Positions 35,369 to 45,399 of a stretch of 64,000 bases of DNA are shown here, one piece after another. Where the stretch lies: NCBI RefSeq assembly GCF_937920395.1, contig NZ_CALEVF010000038.1, positions 1 to 64,000 on the forward strand. Direction: 5' to 3'. Both the position numbers and the translations under genes were made by a program. Every line of letters begins with the position of its first letter. Position 1 is the first letter of the stretch. The notes below the pieces were generated by a model, which searched no databases, was not told where the DNA came from, and saw only the letters and a program-made list of their open reading frames with translations. The DNA is from an uncultured Clostridium sp. Lineage in GTDB: Bacteria; Bacillota; Clostridia; Clostridiales; Clostridiaceae.

Positions 35369-36367
35369 ATGGTAGTTGTTGTAGATGGAATGGGTGGAGA
35401 TTTTTCACCAAATGTTGTGGTTGAAGGTTGTATTGCAGCTATAAAAGAATACGATATAAATATATTAATAACTGGCCGTGAAGATTTAATAAGTGAAGAG
35501 TTAAAGAAACACACCTATGATACTAATAAAATAAAAGTTATTAATGCTACCGAAGTTATTAATACAAATGAGCATCCGGTAATGGCTCTTAAGCGTAAAA
35601 AGGATTCTAGTTTGGTAAAGGCATTAAATCTTGTAAAAAATGGAGAGGCGGATGCGGTTATTTCAGCTGGAAGTACAGGTGCATTTTTGGCTGGCTGTAC
35701 ACTTATAGTTGGAAGAATAAAAGGGATAGATAGACCAGCTTTAGCACCAATAATTCCTGGTAAAACAATGCCTTTTATGATTATTGATTGTGGAGCAAAT
35801 GCAGAATGCAAGCCTAATTATTTATTGCAATTTGGACTTATGGGAAAAATATATTTTGAAAATATTTTAAATGTAGTTAATCCATCAGTAGGTCTTGTAA
35901 ATATAGGTAGTGAAGAAGAAAAGGGTAATGAACTTTCTAAAGCAACTTTTAAGTTATTGAAGGAATCTAACTTAAATTTTGTAGGAAATGTGGAAGCTAG
36001 AGAAATTCCAACTGGCGACGTTAATATTATAGTTTGTGATGGGTTCACTGGAAATGTAATACTTAAATTATATGAGGGTACAGTTGCTACTATATTTGAT
36101 TTACTAAAAACAAGTATAATGTCATCATTTAGAACTAAGATCGGTGGTTTGTTATTAAAACCAGTTTTTAAGAAGTTTAAAAAGGATTTTGATTATAAAG
36201 AATATGGTGGAGCAGCGTTTCTTGGAGTAAATGGTATTTGTATAAAAGCTCATGGAAGTTCAGATGCAAAAGCTTTTAAAAATGCAATTAAACAGGCAAC
36301 AATATTTTATGAAAACAAAGTTGTTGACAAATTAAAACTAGAAATTGAAAAGCTTTCAGATAAGTAA
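35369..36367 (+). CDS. plsX: Phosphate acyltransferase PlsX
   Basis: 332 residues. Converts acyl-ACP and phosphate to acyl-phosphate for Pls[21 protein letters not shown] at the start, [52 protein letters not shown] in [17 protein letters not shown], and [19 protein letters not shown] are all present. Ribosome site GTGAGGG. acpP follows at 65 nt and rnc after that, the classical plsX-acpP-rnc cluster; fab genes are not here. Confidence 0.95.
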   Translation: MVVVVDGMGGDFSPNVVVEGCIAAIKEYDINILITGREDLISEELKKHTYDTNKIKVINATEVINTNEHPVMALKRKKDSSLVKALNLVKNGEADAVISAGSTGAFLAGCTLIVGRIKGIDRPALAPIIPGKTMPFMIIDCGANAECKPNYLLQFGLMGKIYFENILNVVNPSVGLVNIGSEEEKGNELSKATFKLLKESNLNFVGNVEAREIPTGDVNIIVCDGFTGNVILKLYEGTVATIFDLLKTSIMSSFRTKIGGLLLKPVFKKFKKDFDYKEYGGAAFLGVNGICIKAHGSSDAKAFKNAIKQATIFYENKVVDKLKLEIEKLSDK

Positions 36368-36432
36368 AAAATATAAATTGAGTTATTAATGGTTATTATG
36401 TAGTCTATAAAAATACAAGGAGGTGAAAGATT

Positions 36433-36663
36433 ATGTTTGAAGAAATTAGAGCGTGTATATCATCACAATTAAATATAGATGATGAAGAAATAAAAATGGA
36501 ATCATCATTTATGAATGATTTAGGTGCAGATTCACTTGATATTGTAGAATTAATTATGGAACTTGAGGAAAAGTATGATATAGAAATTCCAGATGAAGAT
36601 GTTGAAAAAATTGCCACTGTTGGAGATATAGTAGAATATATTAAAGCTCATTCAGAAGAATAA
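36433..36663 (+). CDS. acpP: Acyl carrier protein
   Basis: 76 residues, very acidic. The phosphopantetheine serine is Ser34 in [21 protein letters not shown]. Carries acyl chains for fatty-acid synthesis and for PlsX next door. AAGGAGGTG precedes the ATG. Canonical length and sequence. Confidence 0.97.
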   Translation: MFEEIRACISSQLNIDDEEIKMESSFMNDLGADSLDIVELIMELEEKYDIEIPDEDVEKIATVGDIVEYIKAHSEE

Positions 36664-36721
36664 ATAATAAAAAGTTAAGGATAAAATTCCTAAAATAAAC
36701 TTCCGAAAAGGAGTAATAATT

Positions 36722-37423
36722 ATGAAAAATGATATACAATTACAGGAACTTGAAAAGAAACTGAAATTAAATTTTACTGATAAGGATTTATTAAAAACCG
36801 CAATTACCCATAGTTCTTTTGCAAATCAGAAAAAGAAGGTTGAATTTAATGAAAGACTTGAGTTCTTAGGAGATTCTGTATTACAACTTATAATATCAGA
36901 ACATTTATATAGTCGCTTTACGCAGAAACCTGAAGGCTATTTAACTAAAATTAGGTCGTTAATAGTGTGCGAAAATTCGCTTTGTGATATAGCTAATGCT
37001 TGGGAACTTGGAATATATATGAACATGAGTAAAGGTGAAGAAATTACTGGCGGTAGAAATAGAGTGTCGATACTTGCAGATTGTGTTGAAGCAGTGCTTG
37101 CTGCTATATATTTAGATAAGGGAATAGAGTATTCTAAGGTATTTATACTTAATAACTTTAAAACAACTATTGAGAAAGCAATTAATAATGAGATAATTTT
37201 AGATTATAAGACAAAACTTCAAGAAATATTTCAGCAAAATGGAGAAGTGAATATTCGTTATGAACTTGTAAAATTTGAAGGTCCACCACATAGAAGAAAG
37301 TTTTTTGTTAATATTTTAATAAACGATTGTGTAAAAGGTTCAGGGCAAGGGTTTAGTAAAAAAGAAGCAGAACAAAATGCAGCTAAAGAAGTTATGTTAA
37401 ACAAGGATGATGTACATGAGTGA
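36722..37423 (+). CDS. rnc: Ribonuclease III
   Basis: 233 residues. Cleaves double-stranded RNA in rRNA and mRNA processing. NERLEFLGDSVLQLIISEHLY (Glu47, Asp51) is the catalytic signature, with ILADCVEAVLAAIYLDKG as the second acidic motif; residues about 160-233 form the dsRNA-binding domain (DYKTKLQEIFQQ, GSGQGFSKKEAEQNAAKEV). AAAAGGAG before ATG. Overlaps the following radical SAM gene by 8 nt. Confidence 0.96.
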   Translation: MKNDIQLQELEKKLKLNFTDKDLLKTAITHSSFANQKKKVEFNERLEFLGDSVLQLIISEHLYSRFTQKPEGYLTKIRSLIVCENSLCDIANAWELGIYMNMSKGEEITGGRNRVSILADCVEAVLAAIYLDKGIEYSKVFILNNFKTTIEKAINNEIILDYKTKLQEIFQQNGEVNIRYELVKFEGPPHRRKFFVNILINDCVKGSGQGFSKKEAEQNAAKEVMLNKDDVHE

Positions 37424-38507
37424 TTTGCATTACATTATTCCTATTTTCGTTCCACATGAAGGGTGTCCACATGAGTGTGTGTTTTGTAATCAAGATAGTA
37501 TAACAGGTACAAAATCAAAAGTTGATGCAATGTATGTGGAAAAAACAATAAATGAATATCTTGAAACAATAAAGAATGATGATGCTATCATTGAAGTATC
37601 TTTTTTTGGCGGGACATTTACAGCTATAAAAATAGAGAAACAAATAGAATTATTGACTGTTGCTAAAAAGTTTAAAGATAATAATAAAATAAAATTTATT
37701 AGGTTATCTACAAGGCCAGATTATATCGATGATAATATATTAAAGAATTTAAAAAAATACTCTGTAGATATTATAGAACTTGGGGTACAATCTATGGATG
37801 AAGAAGTTCTGCTGAAATCTGGAAGAGGGCATACTGCGACAGATGTAGAAAATGCATCTAAACTTATAAAGCAGTATGGTTTTGTTTTAGGACATCAAAT
37901 AATGATAGGTCTTCCTGGAGATAACATAACTAAAGATATTGAAACAACTAAAAGAGTGGTTGCTCTTAAACCAGATATTTGCCGTATTTATCCGGCTCTT
38001 GTAATTAAAAATACTGAAATGGAAAGAATGTATATACAACATAAATTTAAACCTTATTCATTAAGTGAAGCGGTAAATATAAGTAAGATTATTTATATTA
38101 TGTTGTCCCAAAATCAAATAAATGTTATAAGGATAGGATTACAACCTACAATAGAGATATCAGAGGGTCATGATCTTGTTTGCGGACCATTTCATCCTGC
38201 ATTTAGAGAACTAGTTGAGGGAAGTATATATAGCGATTTAATATATGATGTTATCATGAATAGCTTTAATAAAGAACTTAGTTATAATAGAGTTTTAATA
38301 AAAATCAATCCAAAAGATATTTCTAAGCTTTATGCTAATGGAAAAATTTATTTTAATGAACTGAAAAATAGATTAAAAAGAACTTCCCTAGATATATCTC
38401 AAGATATTACAGTTAAACGTGGAAGCATTAGTATAAGAACAGAAGAAAAGTGTATTATTATGACTATATATGAGTACTTGTCAATAAAGTATAAAAAAGG
38501 ATTCTAA
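37416..38507 (+). CDS. Radical SAM protein, Elp3-like family
   Basis: 363 residues. Fe-S motif CPHECVFC near the N-terminus (HYIIPIFVPHEGCPHECVFCNQ), VSFFGGTFTAIK, RLSTRPDYIDDNILKNLKKYSV, ELGVQSMDEEVL and GHQIMIGLPGD are the Elp3/MiaB-class radical SAM barrel; the C-terminal acetyltransferase domain of true Elp3 is missing, so it is an Elp3-like N-terminal-only protein of uncertain substrate, possibly RNA. Start ATG 37416 is set by AAGGATGA; ATGs at 37407 and 37410 lie in that site. Translationally coupled to rnc; a terminator follows. Confidence 0.85.
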   Translation: MSDLHYIIPIFVPHEGCPHECVFCNQDSITGTKSKVDAMYVEKTINEYLETIKNDDAIIEVSFFGGTFTAIKIEKQIELLTVAKKFKDNNKIKFIRLSTRPDYIDDNILKNLKKYSVDIIELGVQSMDEEVLLKSGRGHTATDVENASKLIKQYGFVLGHQIMIGLPGDNITKDIETTKRVVALKPDICRIYPALVIKNTEMERMYIQHKFKPYSLSEAVNISKIIYIMLSQNQINVIRIGLQPTIEISEGHDLVCGPFHPAFRELVEGSIYSDLIYDVIMNSFNKELSYNRVLIKINPKDISKLYANGKIYFNELKNRLKRTSLDISQDITVKRGSISIRTEEKCIIMTIYEYLSIKYKKGF

Positions 38508-38552
38508 TTAGTGTATAAAATATAATTTCAATTCTTATAAGTTGAATAAAGT

Positions 38553-38596
38553 ATACATTACATTGAATAAATTTATAGTAATGTATTCTTTTTTTA
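38553..38596 (+). terminator. Terminator after the Elp3-like gene
   Basis: ATACATTAC (38553-38561) pairs with GTAATGTAT (38578-38586) over a 16-nt loop, followed by TCTTTTTTTAT. Confidence 0.75.
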
Positions 38597-38634
38597 TATT
38601 AAAAAAGTTGAAAAATTCTAATATGAGGTGAAGT

Positions 38635-38733
38635 ATGAAAAAAGCGAAAAGAGATAAATATACAAAGGTAATTATTTACGGTATTGTTTTCATTTTTACA
38701 ATAGGTTTTGTATTGCCAATGTTATTTAGGTAA
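38635..38733 (+). CDS. 32-aa single-pass membrane microprotein upstream of smc
   Basis: ATG 38635 to TAA 38731-38733, ribosome site GAGGTGAAG. A Lys/Arg-rich N-terminus (MKKAKRDKYTK) leads into one hydrophobic helix (VIIYGIVFIFTIGFVLPML). The plan recalls the conserved tiny Firmicute membrane proteins of the DUF4044/Prli42 sort (basic start, one helix), but the sequence match is too short to claim. It ends 16 nt before smc and follows a terminator, so it may be the first gene of the smc transcript. Confidence 0.6.
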   Translation: MKKAKRDKYTKVIIYGIVFIFTIGFVLPMLFR

Positions 38734-38749
38734 AATAGGAGAGTGGTTC

Positions 38750-41700
38750 ATGTTCTTAAAATCTATCGAAATAAGAGGATTTAAATCCTTTGCGGATAAG
38801 ACGGAGTTAACGTTTGAAAAAGGGATTACAGCAGTAGTAGGTCCTAATGGAAGTGGGAAAAGTAATATTTCAGATGCGGTAAGATGGGTTCTTGGAGAAC
38901 AAAGCGTACGAAGCCTAAGAGGCGACAAAATGGAAGACGTTATATTTGCAGGCACACAGTTTAGAAAGCCTGTGGGGCTTGCTCAGGTGTCATTAACACT
39001 TGATAACAGCGATTCTGAATTGGACATTGATTATTCTAATGTAACTATATCGAGAAGGTTATATCGCTCAGGAGAAAGTGAATATTTAATAAATAATACA
39101 TCTTGTAGATTAAAAGATGTTCAACAACTTTTTATGGATACAGGTATAGGAAAAGAAGGATATTCAATTATTGGCCAAGGTAAAATTGACGCTATTTTAA
39201 GTGGTAAAACTGAGGAAAGAAGAAAATTATTTGAGGAAGCTGCAGGAATCGTAAAATATAAAACAAGAAAAGAAGAGGCAGAAAAAAGATTAGATAGTAC
39301 TGATCAAAATTTAATTAGAATAAGTGATATCTTAAGTACTTATGAAGAACGATTAGAACCACTAATGAATGAAAGTGATAAGGCGAAAAGGTTTTTAAAG
39401 CTTTTTGAAGAATTGAAAAGTAAAGAAGTTAGCATAATTATTGATTCTATTACTAAAGTGGAAGAAAGAATCAAAGGATTACATGAGGAATTAGATAAAT
39501 TGCAGGTAGAAGTTGTAAAAACAACAGAAGAAAAAACATCTTTTAAGAAAGGTGTTGAAAGTTTAAATGAAGAATTTGAAAAATTTGAAAATAAAAGCCA
39601 AGTCGAGAAACAATTATTTTATGATAATAAGATAGTATATCAAAATAACATTTCACAAATAAATATTCTTCATGAGAGAATAGAAAATTTAGAAAAGGTT
39701 ATTGATAAAACAACAAACGAGAGAAGTGTAGCTCATAAAAATTTGTTAGTTTTAAAAAACAATAACATAAAAGCTGAGGACTTATTAAATAATATAAAAA
39801 ATACTCAGACAGAAATCGATGAAGAAATAAAATTAGAAGAAATGAAAATAAAAAATATTCAGGGAAATATAGAAATTGAAAGTAATGAAATTAAATCTCT
39901 TAAGGAAGTAAAACAAAACAGCATAAACAAAAACATGGTATCTAACAATAGTTTATTAATCTTAAATAATAACATAGATATATCTAAAAACAGGATAATT
40001 ATGTTGAAAAAGACTATTGAGGATCTTGAAAATTTAATAAAGATAAATGTTACTAAAAAAATAACCATTGAAAGTGAATTGGAAGAAGCAAGGCAAAAGA
40101 TAAAACAATCTCAAAGTCAATTTGATAAAAATAAAACCGAGATTAATAAACTTCAAAATATTTTATCTATAGATGAAAAAGATATGAAAAATTGTGCTTT
40201 TAAAATTAACAAAGCGGAAGCTAATTTTAATGTACTTACAATACTCGAGAAAAAACATGAAGGTTATAATAAATCGGTAAAGAACCTAATGCAAAATGTT
40301 AATGAAGGCAAAGTAGGTAATATTCATGAATGTTTTGTTCTTGGTGAAATTATAAAGGTTGAAAAGTATTTAGAAGTTGCTTTAGAAATTGCTTTGGGGG
40401 GGACTATATCACATATAATAACCAAAGATGAGAATGTGGCAAGGACGTTGATTAATTATTTAAAAGCAAATAAACTTGGACGTGCAACATTTTTACCTTT
40501 AAACATTATTAAGGGCAGAAAGATCACCATTGATAATGAAACTAAAAGTAATCCAGGATTTGTCGGAATAGCAAGTGAACTTATAGGTTATAATGAAAAA
40601 TTTAGTGAGGTTATGGCATTTGTTTTAGGTAGAACAATCATTTGTAAAGATATGGATTCAGCTTTAAATATATCAAAATATAATAATCATAGAATTAAAA
40701 TTGTTACGTTATCAGGTGAGGTTATAAACGTTGGTGGATCTCTAACAGGTGGAAGTGTATATTCCAAAACATCAAGTATAATTGGAAGAAAAAGAGAAAT
40801 TAAAGAATTAGATAAAGACTTATCAACCCTAAAAAAGGAAAATGTTGTTTACTTCGAGAAAATTAAACAAGGTAAAACTGAAACCCTAAGATTTGACAAT
40901 GAAAATTTGAAAATAAGGGAAGAGATTCACTTTGAAAACATTGAGGTAGCAAAAAAAGAAGCTAAAATAAACTCAATACTAGATGATACAAATAGATTGA
41001 AGAGTAACAGCAAAAAATCAAATATTGAAAAATCTTTAGAAGAGAGTAAACTTAAACAAGATTATATAGAAATTGAAGAGAAAAATATGTTAGTTACTAA
41101 TTTTACACATGCAAAAGACGAAATAGAGGAAAATTTAAATAAAATTGAATTTAAATTAAAAGACAAATTACAAGAAATTGACAATATAAAAGACTCGATT
41201 ACAGGAGCTAAGATAAAAAAAGCTCAAATCAATGAGTCAATACTTAACAAAGATTCTGAAATTAAAAGATTGAATGTAGACATATTATCTCAAAGTGAAA
41301 AAGTAATTATATATTCTAAGGAAATAGAAGAAGCCATAAAAAATAAGGAAACAAGTATATCTTCAATTCAAAGTGTAGAAGAAAAGGCAAATGAAATAAT
41401 GATTACCATAGAAGAAATGAAAAAAAACTTTGAGGATTATGAGATTCAAAGGATTAAGATTAAAGATAATATAAAAATAAAAGTGGGTCAGTTTGATAAT
41501 GTTACGATGATCCTTGAAAAAACAGAAAAAAGTTTATATAAGTGTCAATTAGCTCTAGCAAAAGTTAGTATGGAAAAGGATAATTACTACAAGAAATTGA
41601 ATGAAGACTTTGAACTAACATATGCGGAGGCGCTAATATTTAAAAGAGAAATTGATGATATCGGTAAGCTTAAAAATGAAATAGCAGCATTGAAAGAGGC

Positions 41701-42304
41701 TATAACACTTCTTGGTAAAATAAATGTAAGTGCTATTGAAGAGTATAAAGAGGTAAAAGATAAATATACATTTATGAATGGTCAAAAGGAAGACTTAGTA
41801 TCAGCTAAAAATGAACTATTGACTGTAATAAGTGGAATGACTGAAAAAATGAAAAAAATATTTGCAGAAAATTTTATTATATTAAGGCAAAATTTTAATG
41901 AAACATTTATGGAATTATTTAAAGGCGGTAGTGCAGATTTAATACTTACAGAGGGTGATGAACTTACAGCAAAAATCGATATAAACGTACAGCCACCAGG
42001 GAAAAAGCTTCAAAATATAAGTCTAATGTCTGGTGGAGAAAAAGTTTTATCTGCGATTGCATTATTATTCGCAATACTCAAGATGAAGCCAACACCATTT
42101 TGTATTTTGGATGAAATAGAGGCAGCTCTTGACGATGCAAACGTTGTTAGATATGCAGAATTTTTAAAGAGATTTTCTGATAATGTTCAATTCATTATAA
42201 TAACCCATAGGAAAGGAACTATGGAGGCTGGGGATGTATTATATGGTGTTACTATGGAAGAGAAGGGTGTGTCAAAAATAGTATCTATTGATTTAAAAAA
42301 ATAG
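38750..42304 (+). CDS. smc: Chromosome condensation ATPase SMC
   Basis: 1184 residues, the normal length. Two ABC-ATPase heads at the ends: Walker A GPNGSGKS at 31-38 with ALSDAVRWVLGEQS-type ISDAVRWVLGEQS, and C-terminal signature SGGE from 1094 and Walker B ILDEIEAAL with Asp1121-Glu1122. Two long Lys/Glu/Ile/Asn-rich coiled coils flank a hinge at about 530-680 (LGGTISHIIT, GGSLTGGS). Organises and segregates the chromosome with ScpAB, which are not here. ATG 38750 set by ATAGGAGAG; an in-frame ATG at 38708 overlaps the upstream microgene. ftsY follows. Confidence 0.97.
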   Translation: MFLKSIEIRGFKSFADKTELTFEKGITAVVGPNGSGKSNISDAVRWVLGEQSVRSLRGDKMEDVIFAGTQFRKPVGLAQVSLTLDNSDSELDIDYSNVTISRRLYRSGESEYLINNTSCRLKDVQQLFMDTGIGKEGYSIIGQGKIDAILSGKTEERRKLFEEAAGIVKYKTRKEEAEKRLDSTDQNLIRISDILSTYEERLEPLMNESDKAKRFLKLFEELKSKEVSIIIDSITKVEERIKGLHEELDKLQVEVVKTTEEKTSFKKGVESLNEEFEKFENKSQVEKQLFYDNKIVYQNNISQINILHERIENLEKVIDKTTNERSVAHKNLLVLKNNNIKAEDLLNNIKNTQTEIDEEIKLEEMKIKNIQGNIEIESNEIKSLKEVKQNSINKNMVSNNSLLILNNNIDISKNRIIMLKKTIEDLENLIKINVTKKITIESELEEARQKIKQSQSQFDKNKTEINKLQNILSIDEKDMKNCAFKINKAEANFNVLTILEKKHEGYNKSVKNLMQNVNEGKVGNIHECFVLGEIIKVEKYLEVALEIALGGTISHIITKDENVARTLINYLKANKLGRATFLPLNIIKGRKITIDNETKSNPGFVGIASELIGYNEKFSEVMAFVLGRTIICKDMDSALNISKYNNHRIKIVTLSGEVINVGGSLTGGSVYSKTSSIIGRKREIKELDKDLSTLKKENVVYFEKIKQGKTETLRFDNENLKIREEIHFENIEVAKKEAKINSILDDTNRLKSNSKKSNIEKSLEESKLKQDYIEIEEKNMLVTNFTHAKDEIEENLNKIEFKLKDKLQEIDNIKDSITGAKIKKAQINESILNKDSEIKRLNVDILSQSEKVIIYSKEIEEAIKNKETSISSIQSVEEKANEIMITIEEMKKNFEDYEIQRIKIKDNIKIKVGQFDNVTMILEKTEKSLYKCQLALAKVSMEKDNYYKKLNEDFELTYAEALIFKREIDDIGKLKNEIAALKEAITLLGKINVSAIEEYKEVKDKYTFMNGQKEDLVSAKNELLTVISGMTEKMKKIFAENFIILRQNFNETFMELFKGGSADLILTEGDELTAKIDINVQPPGKKLQNISLMSGGEKVLSAIALLFAILKMKPTPFCILDEIEAALDDANVVRYAEFLKRFSDNVQFIIITHRKGTMEAGDVLYGVTMEEKGVSKIVSIDLKK

Positions 42305-42356
42305 AGATTTATAATAACCGTTTTGTGCATCAAAGTAGAAACAAGGAGGATTTGAA

Positions 42357-43268
42357 ATGTTTGGAGGATTTTTCAATAAATTAAAAGATGGATTAGCAAA
42401 GACTAGAAATAGTATAACGGAAAAAGTTAGTGAAGCATTAAACTTAGCAATTACAATTGATGATGAATTGTATGAAGAACTAGAGGAAATATTAATTACC
42501 TCGGATATTGGAGTTGACACTTCTGTTTTTATAATTGAAAAACTTAGAAAAAGAGTCAAGGAATTAAAAATAAAAGATCCATCAGAGATTATACCCTGTT
42601 TAAAAGAAGTTTTAATGGATATATTAGGGGAAGAGGAAGATCAAACAAAGAGTGTACAGTTACCCAAGGTAATTTTGGTAATAGGAGTTAATGGAGTAGG
42701 TAAAACAACATCTATCGGCAAAATGGCATCATCATTAAAAACTAAAAAGTATAAAGTACTTATTGCTGCAGCAGATACATTCAGAGCAGCAGCAATTGAT
42801 CAGTTAGAAATTTGGAGTAGTAGAGCAGATGTTCCATTAATAAAACACCAAGAAGGTTCTGACCCTGCAGCTGTAGTTTTTGATGCTGTTCAAGCTGCTA
42901 AAGCAAGAAAAGTGGATATACTAATTTGTGATACGGCAGGTAGACTTCATAATAAAAAAAATCTTATGGATGAATTAGCAAAAATAAATAGAGTTATTAT
43001 GAGGGAGTATAGCGAGGCTCATATGGAAACACTATTAGTCATTGATGCAACTACGGGGCAAAATGGGATTCAACAGGCTAAACAATTTATGGAAATATGC
43101 CCGATTGATGGAATAATATTAACTAAATTAGATGGTACTGCCAAAGGTGGTGTTGTAATATCAATTAAGGACCAACTTAATATACCTGTTAAATACATAG
43201 GCGTTGGTGAGGGAATTGATGATTTACAAGAGTTTAATTCAAAAGATTTTGTAGAGGCGTTGTTTTAA
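42357..43268 (+). CDS. ftsY: Signal recognition particle receptor FtsY
   Basis: 303 residues. Receives SRP-ribosome complexes at the membrane. N domain (MFGGFFNKLKDGLAKTRNSITEK), then the G domain with GVNGVGKTTSIGKMA, DTFRAAAIDQLE, DTAGRLHNKKNLMDEL and TKLDGTAKGG, ending GVGEGIDDLQEF. It lacks the long acidic A domain of E. coli FtsY, as usual for Firmicutes. AAGGAGGA before ATG. A small perfect stem (43258-43276) spans the stop codon without a T-run. Confidence 0.96.
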   Translation: MFGGFFNKLKDGLAKTRNSITEKVSEALNLAITIDDELYEELEEILITSDIGVDTSVFIIEKLRKRVKELKIKDPSEIIPCLKEVLMDILGEEEDQTKSVQLPKVILVIGVNGVGKTTSIGKMASSLKTKKYKVLIAAADTFRAAAIDQLEIWSSRADVPLIKHQEGSDPAAVVFDAVQAAKARKVDILICDTAGRLHNKKNLMDELAKINRVIMREYSEAHMETLLVIDATTGQNGIQQAKQFMEICPIDGIILTKLDGTAKGGVVISIKDQLNIPVKYIGVGEGIDDLQEFNSKDFVEALF

Positions 43269-43314
43269 AAACAACGTAAAAAATATAAAAATAGTGCCTG
43301 TTAAGTAAAACTAC

Positions 43315-43343
43315 TTGACACCACATTAAAACTCTGATATTAT
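43315..43343 (+). promoter_or_regulatory. Sigma-A promoter of ylxM-ffh
   Basis: Consensus TTGACA (43315-43320), 17-bp spacer, TATTAT (43338-43343). TSS would fall near 43350, very close to the ylxM start, so the leader is short. Confidence 0.8.
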
Positions 43344-43366
43344 ATGATTTGTGAGTCGGTGATGAA

Positions 43367-43714
43367 ATGGAAAAAAGATTTGAAATTTCACTATTATTAG
43401 ATTTTTATGGAGTATTGCTTACACAAAAACAACGAACCATAATGGATTTGTATTTTAATAATGATTTGTCTTTGTCTGAAATAGCAGAAATAAATAATAC
43501 GAGTAGGCAAGCTATTCATGATACTATAAAAAGATCTGATAACGCGCTTTTAGTATATGAAGAAAAATTAAAATTATTAAACAAAGACCTTGAATTAAAA
43601 AAGATATTTGAAAATATTATATTGGAATTAGATGAATTACAAATTAATATAAAAGATAAAAAAATGAATCAGCTTATATGTGATATAAAAACACAGATTA
43701 TCGAGAATGTTTAG
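43367..43714 (+). CDS. ylxM: YlxM helix-turn-helix protein, SRP-associated
   Basis: 115 residues. MEKRFEISLLLDFYGVLLTQKQRTIM followed by a sigma-like HTH (LSLSEIAEINNTSRQAIHDTIKRS) and a helical tail. YlxM is always coupled to ffh in Firmicutes; in streptococci it binds SRP components and modulates the pathway. The ATG has only a weak GTCGGTGATG upstream. 10 nt separate its stop from the ffh start. Confidence 0.93.
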   Translation: MEKRFEISLLLDFYGVLLTQKQRTIMDLYFNNDLSLSEIAEINNTSRQAIHDTIKRSDNALLVYEEKLKLLNKDLELKKIFENIILELDELQINIKDKKMNQLICDIKTQIIENV

Positions 43715-43724
43715 GAGGTTTATT

Positions 43725-45074
43725 ATGGCTTTTGAAGGGTTATCTTCTAAGTTACAAGATACCATAAGAAAATTAAAGGGTAAGGGTAAGCTTTCTGAAA
43801 AAGATATTAAAGATGCTATGAGAGAAGTAAAATTAGCATTGTTAGAAGCTGACGTTAATTATAAAGTAGTTAAAGATTTTGTGAGAAATGTAAGCGAAAA
43901 GTGTTTAGGTAATGGAGTGTTACAAAGCTTAACACCTGGGCAACAGGTTATTAAAATTGTTAATGATGAGTTAACTAGTTTAATGGGTAATTCAGAAAGC
44001 AAGTTAGAGTTATCAACTAGTGGGTTAACAGTTATAATGCTTGTGGGGCTTCAAGGTGCTGGTAAAACCACAATGGGTGGTAAACTTGCCCTTTCGCTTA
44101 AAAGAAAAAACAAAAAACCTTTGTTAGTAGCTTGTGATGTATATAGACCAGCTGCAATAAAACAATTGCAAGTAGTAGGAAAACAAATTGAAGTTCCAGT
44201 ATTTACAATGGGTGATAAAGTGAGCCCTGTAGATATAGCAAAAGCATCAATAGATTTTGCTCGTGAGAATGGTAATAATGTAGTTATATTAGATACTGCA
44301 GGAAGACTTCATATAGATGAAAACTTAATGGAAGAACTTCAAAATATGAAATTAAGTGCAAAACCAAATGAAATAATGTTAGTTGTAGATTCAATGACTG
44401 GTCAAGATGCAGTTAATGTAGCTGATAGTTTTAATTCGCAGTTAGATATAACGGGTGTCATTTTGACTAAATTAGATGGAGATACAAGAGGTGGAGCAGC
44501 ACTATCCATTAAAGCAATAACTGGAAAGCCTATAAAATTTGTTGGTTCTGGTGAAAAAATGAATGACCTGGAAGTGTTTTATCCAGATAGAATGGCATCG
44601 AGAATACTTGGTATGGGAGATGTGCTTTCATTAATTGAAAAAGCACAGGATTCTTTTGATGAAAACGAAGCAAAGGAACTAGGAAATAGGATGTTATCTC
44701 AAGAATTTAACTTTGATGATTATTTGGCATCAATGCAGCAAATGAAAAAACTTGGACCACTTAATAAAATAGTTGAAATGATTCCAGGTTTAAATAAAAA
44801 AGAATTGCAGGGTGTAGACTTATCTCAAGGTGAAAAACAAATGGGAAAAAGTGAAGCCATAATAAGATCAATGACTGCATCAGAAAGAAAACATCCTAAT
44901 TTGGTTAGTGGCTCTTCATCTAGAAAAAAAAGAATCGCTAATGGATCAGGGACTTTAGTCCAGCAGGTAAATAAAGTTTTAAAAGATTTTGAAATGATGA
45001 AAAAATTTATGAAACAAGCAAAAGGATTCCAAAAACCTGGTAAAAAAGGAATGTTTGGTAAAATGCCTTTTTAA
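43725..45074 (+). CDS. ffh: Signal recognition particle protein Ffh
   Basis: 449 residues. Binds signal sequences and SRP RNA. N domain from MAFEGLSSKLQDTIRKLKGKG; G domain with GLQGAGKTTMGGKLA, CDVYRPAAIKQL, DTAGRLHIDENLM and TKLDGDTRGG; methionine-rich M domain (about 300-449) with GMGDVLSLIEKAQ and SGSSSRKKRIANGSG, the RNA-binding loop, and the C-terminal KGMFGKMPF. ATG 43725 set by TAGGAGG. The SRP RNA gene (ffs) is not in the window. Confidence 0.97.
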   Translation: MAFEGLSSKLQDTIRKLKGKGKLSEKDIKDAMREVKLALLEADVNYKVVKDFVRNVSEKCLGNGVLQSLTPGQQVIKIVNDELTSLMGNSESKLELSTSGLTVIMLVGLQGAGKTTMGGKLALSLKRKNKKPLLVACDVYRPAAIKQLQVVGKQIEVPVFTMGDKVSPVDIAKASIDFARENGNNVVILDTAGRLHIDENLMEELQNMKLSAKPNEIMLVVDSMTGQDAVNVADSFNSQLDITGVILTKLDGDTRGGAALSIKAITGKPIKFVGSGEKMNDLEVFYPDRMASRILGMGDVLSLIEKAQDSFDENEAKELGNRMLSQEFNFDDYLASMQQMKKLGPLNKIVEMIPGLNKKELQGVDLSQGEKQMGKSEAIIRSMTASERKHPNLVSGSSSRKKRIANGSGTLVQQVNKVLKDFEMMKKFMKQAKGFQKPGKKGMFGKMPF

Positions 45075-45122
45075 TATAATACTTGATAGATTACTAAAAT
45101 TAGATTTAAGGAGGTGATATAC

Positions 45123-45365
45123 GTGGCAGTTAAAATAAGATTAAAAAGAATGGGTGCTAAACATGCTCCATTTTACAGAGTTGTAGTTGCAGATTCAAGA
45201 TCTCCAAGAGATGGTAAATTTATTGAAGAAATAGGATACTACAATCCAACAACAGAACCAACTACTATTAAAATAGATGTTGAAAAAGCAACTAAGTGGA
45301 TGAAGAATGGTGCACAACCATCTGATACAGTTAAAAGGTTACTTAGCAAAATAGCAGTCAACTAG
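45123..45365 (+). CDS. rpsP: 30S ribosomal protein S16
   Basis: 80 residues, [19 protein letters not shown] then [22 protein letters not shown], canonical. The start is GTG 45123 with AAGGAGGTG 6 nt before; a GTG three codons upstream lies in the ribosome site. Heads rpsP-khpA, then rimM-trmD, an RNA/ribosome cluster conserved across bacteria. Confidence 0.96.
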   Translation: MAVKIRLKRMGAKHAPFYRVVVADSRSPRDGKFIEEIGYYNPTTEPTTIKIDVEKATKWMKNGAQPSDTVKRLLSKIAVN

Positions 45366-45399
45366 AAAAGTTTGTAAGTAATGAATGGAGGAGTTTTCC

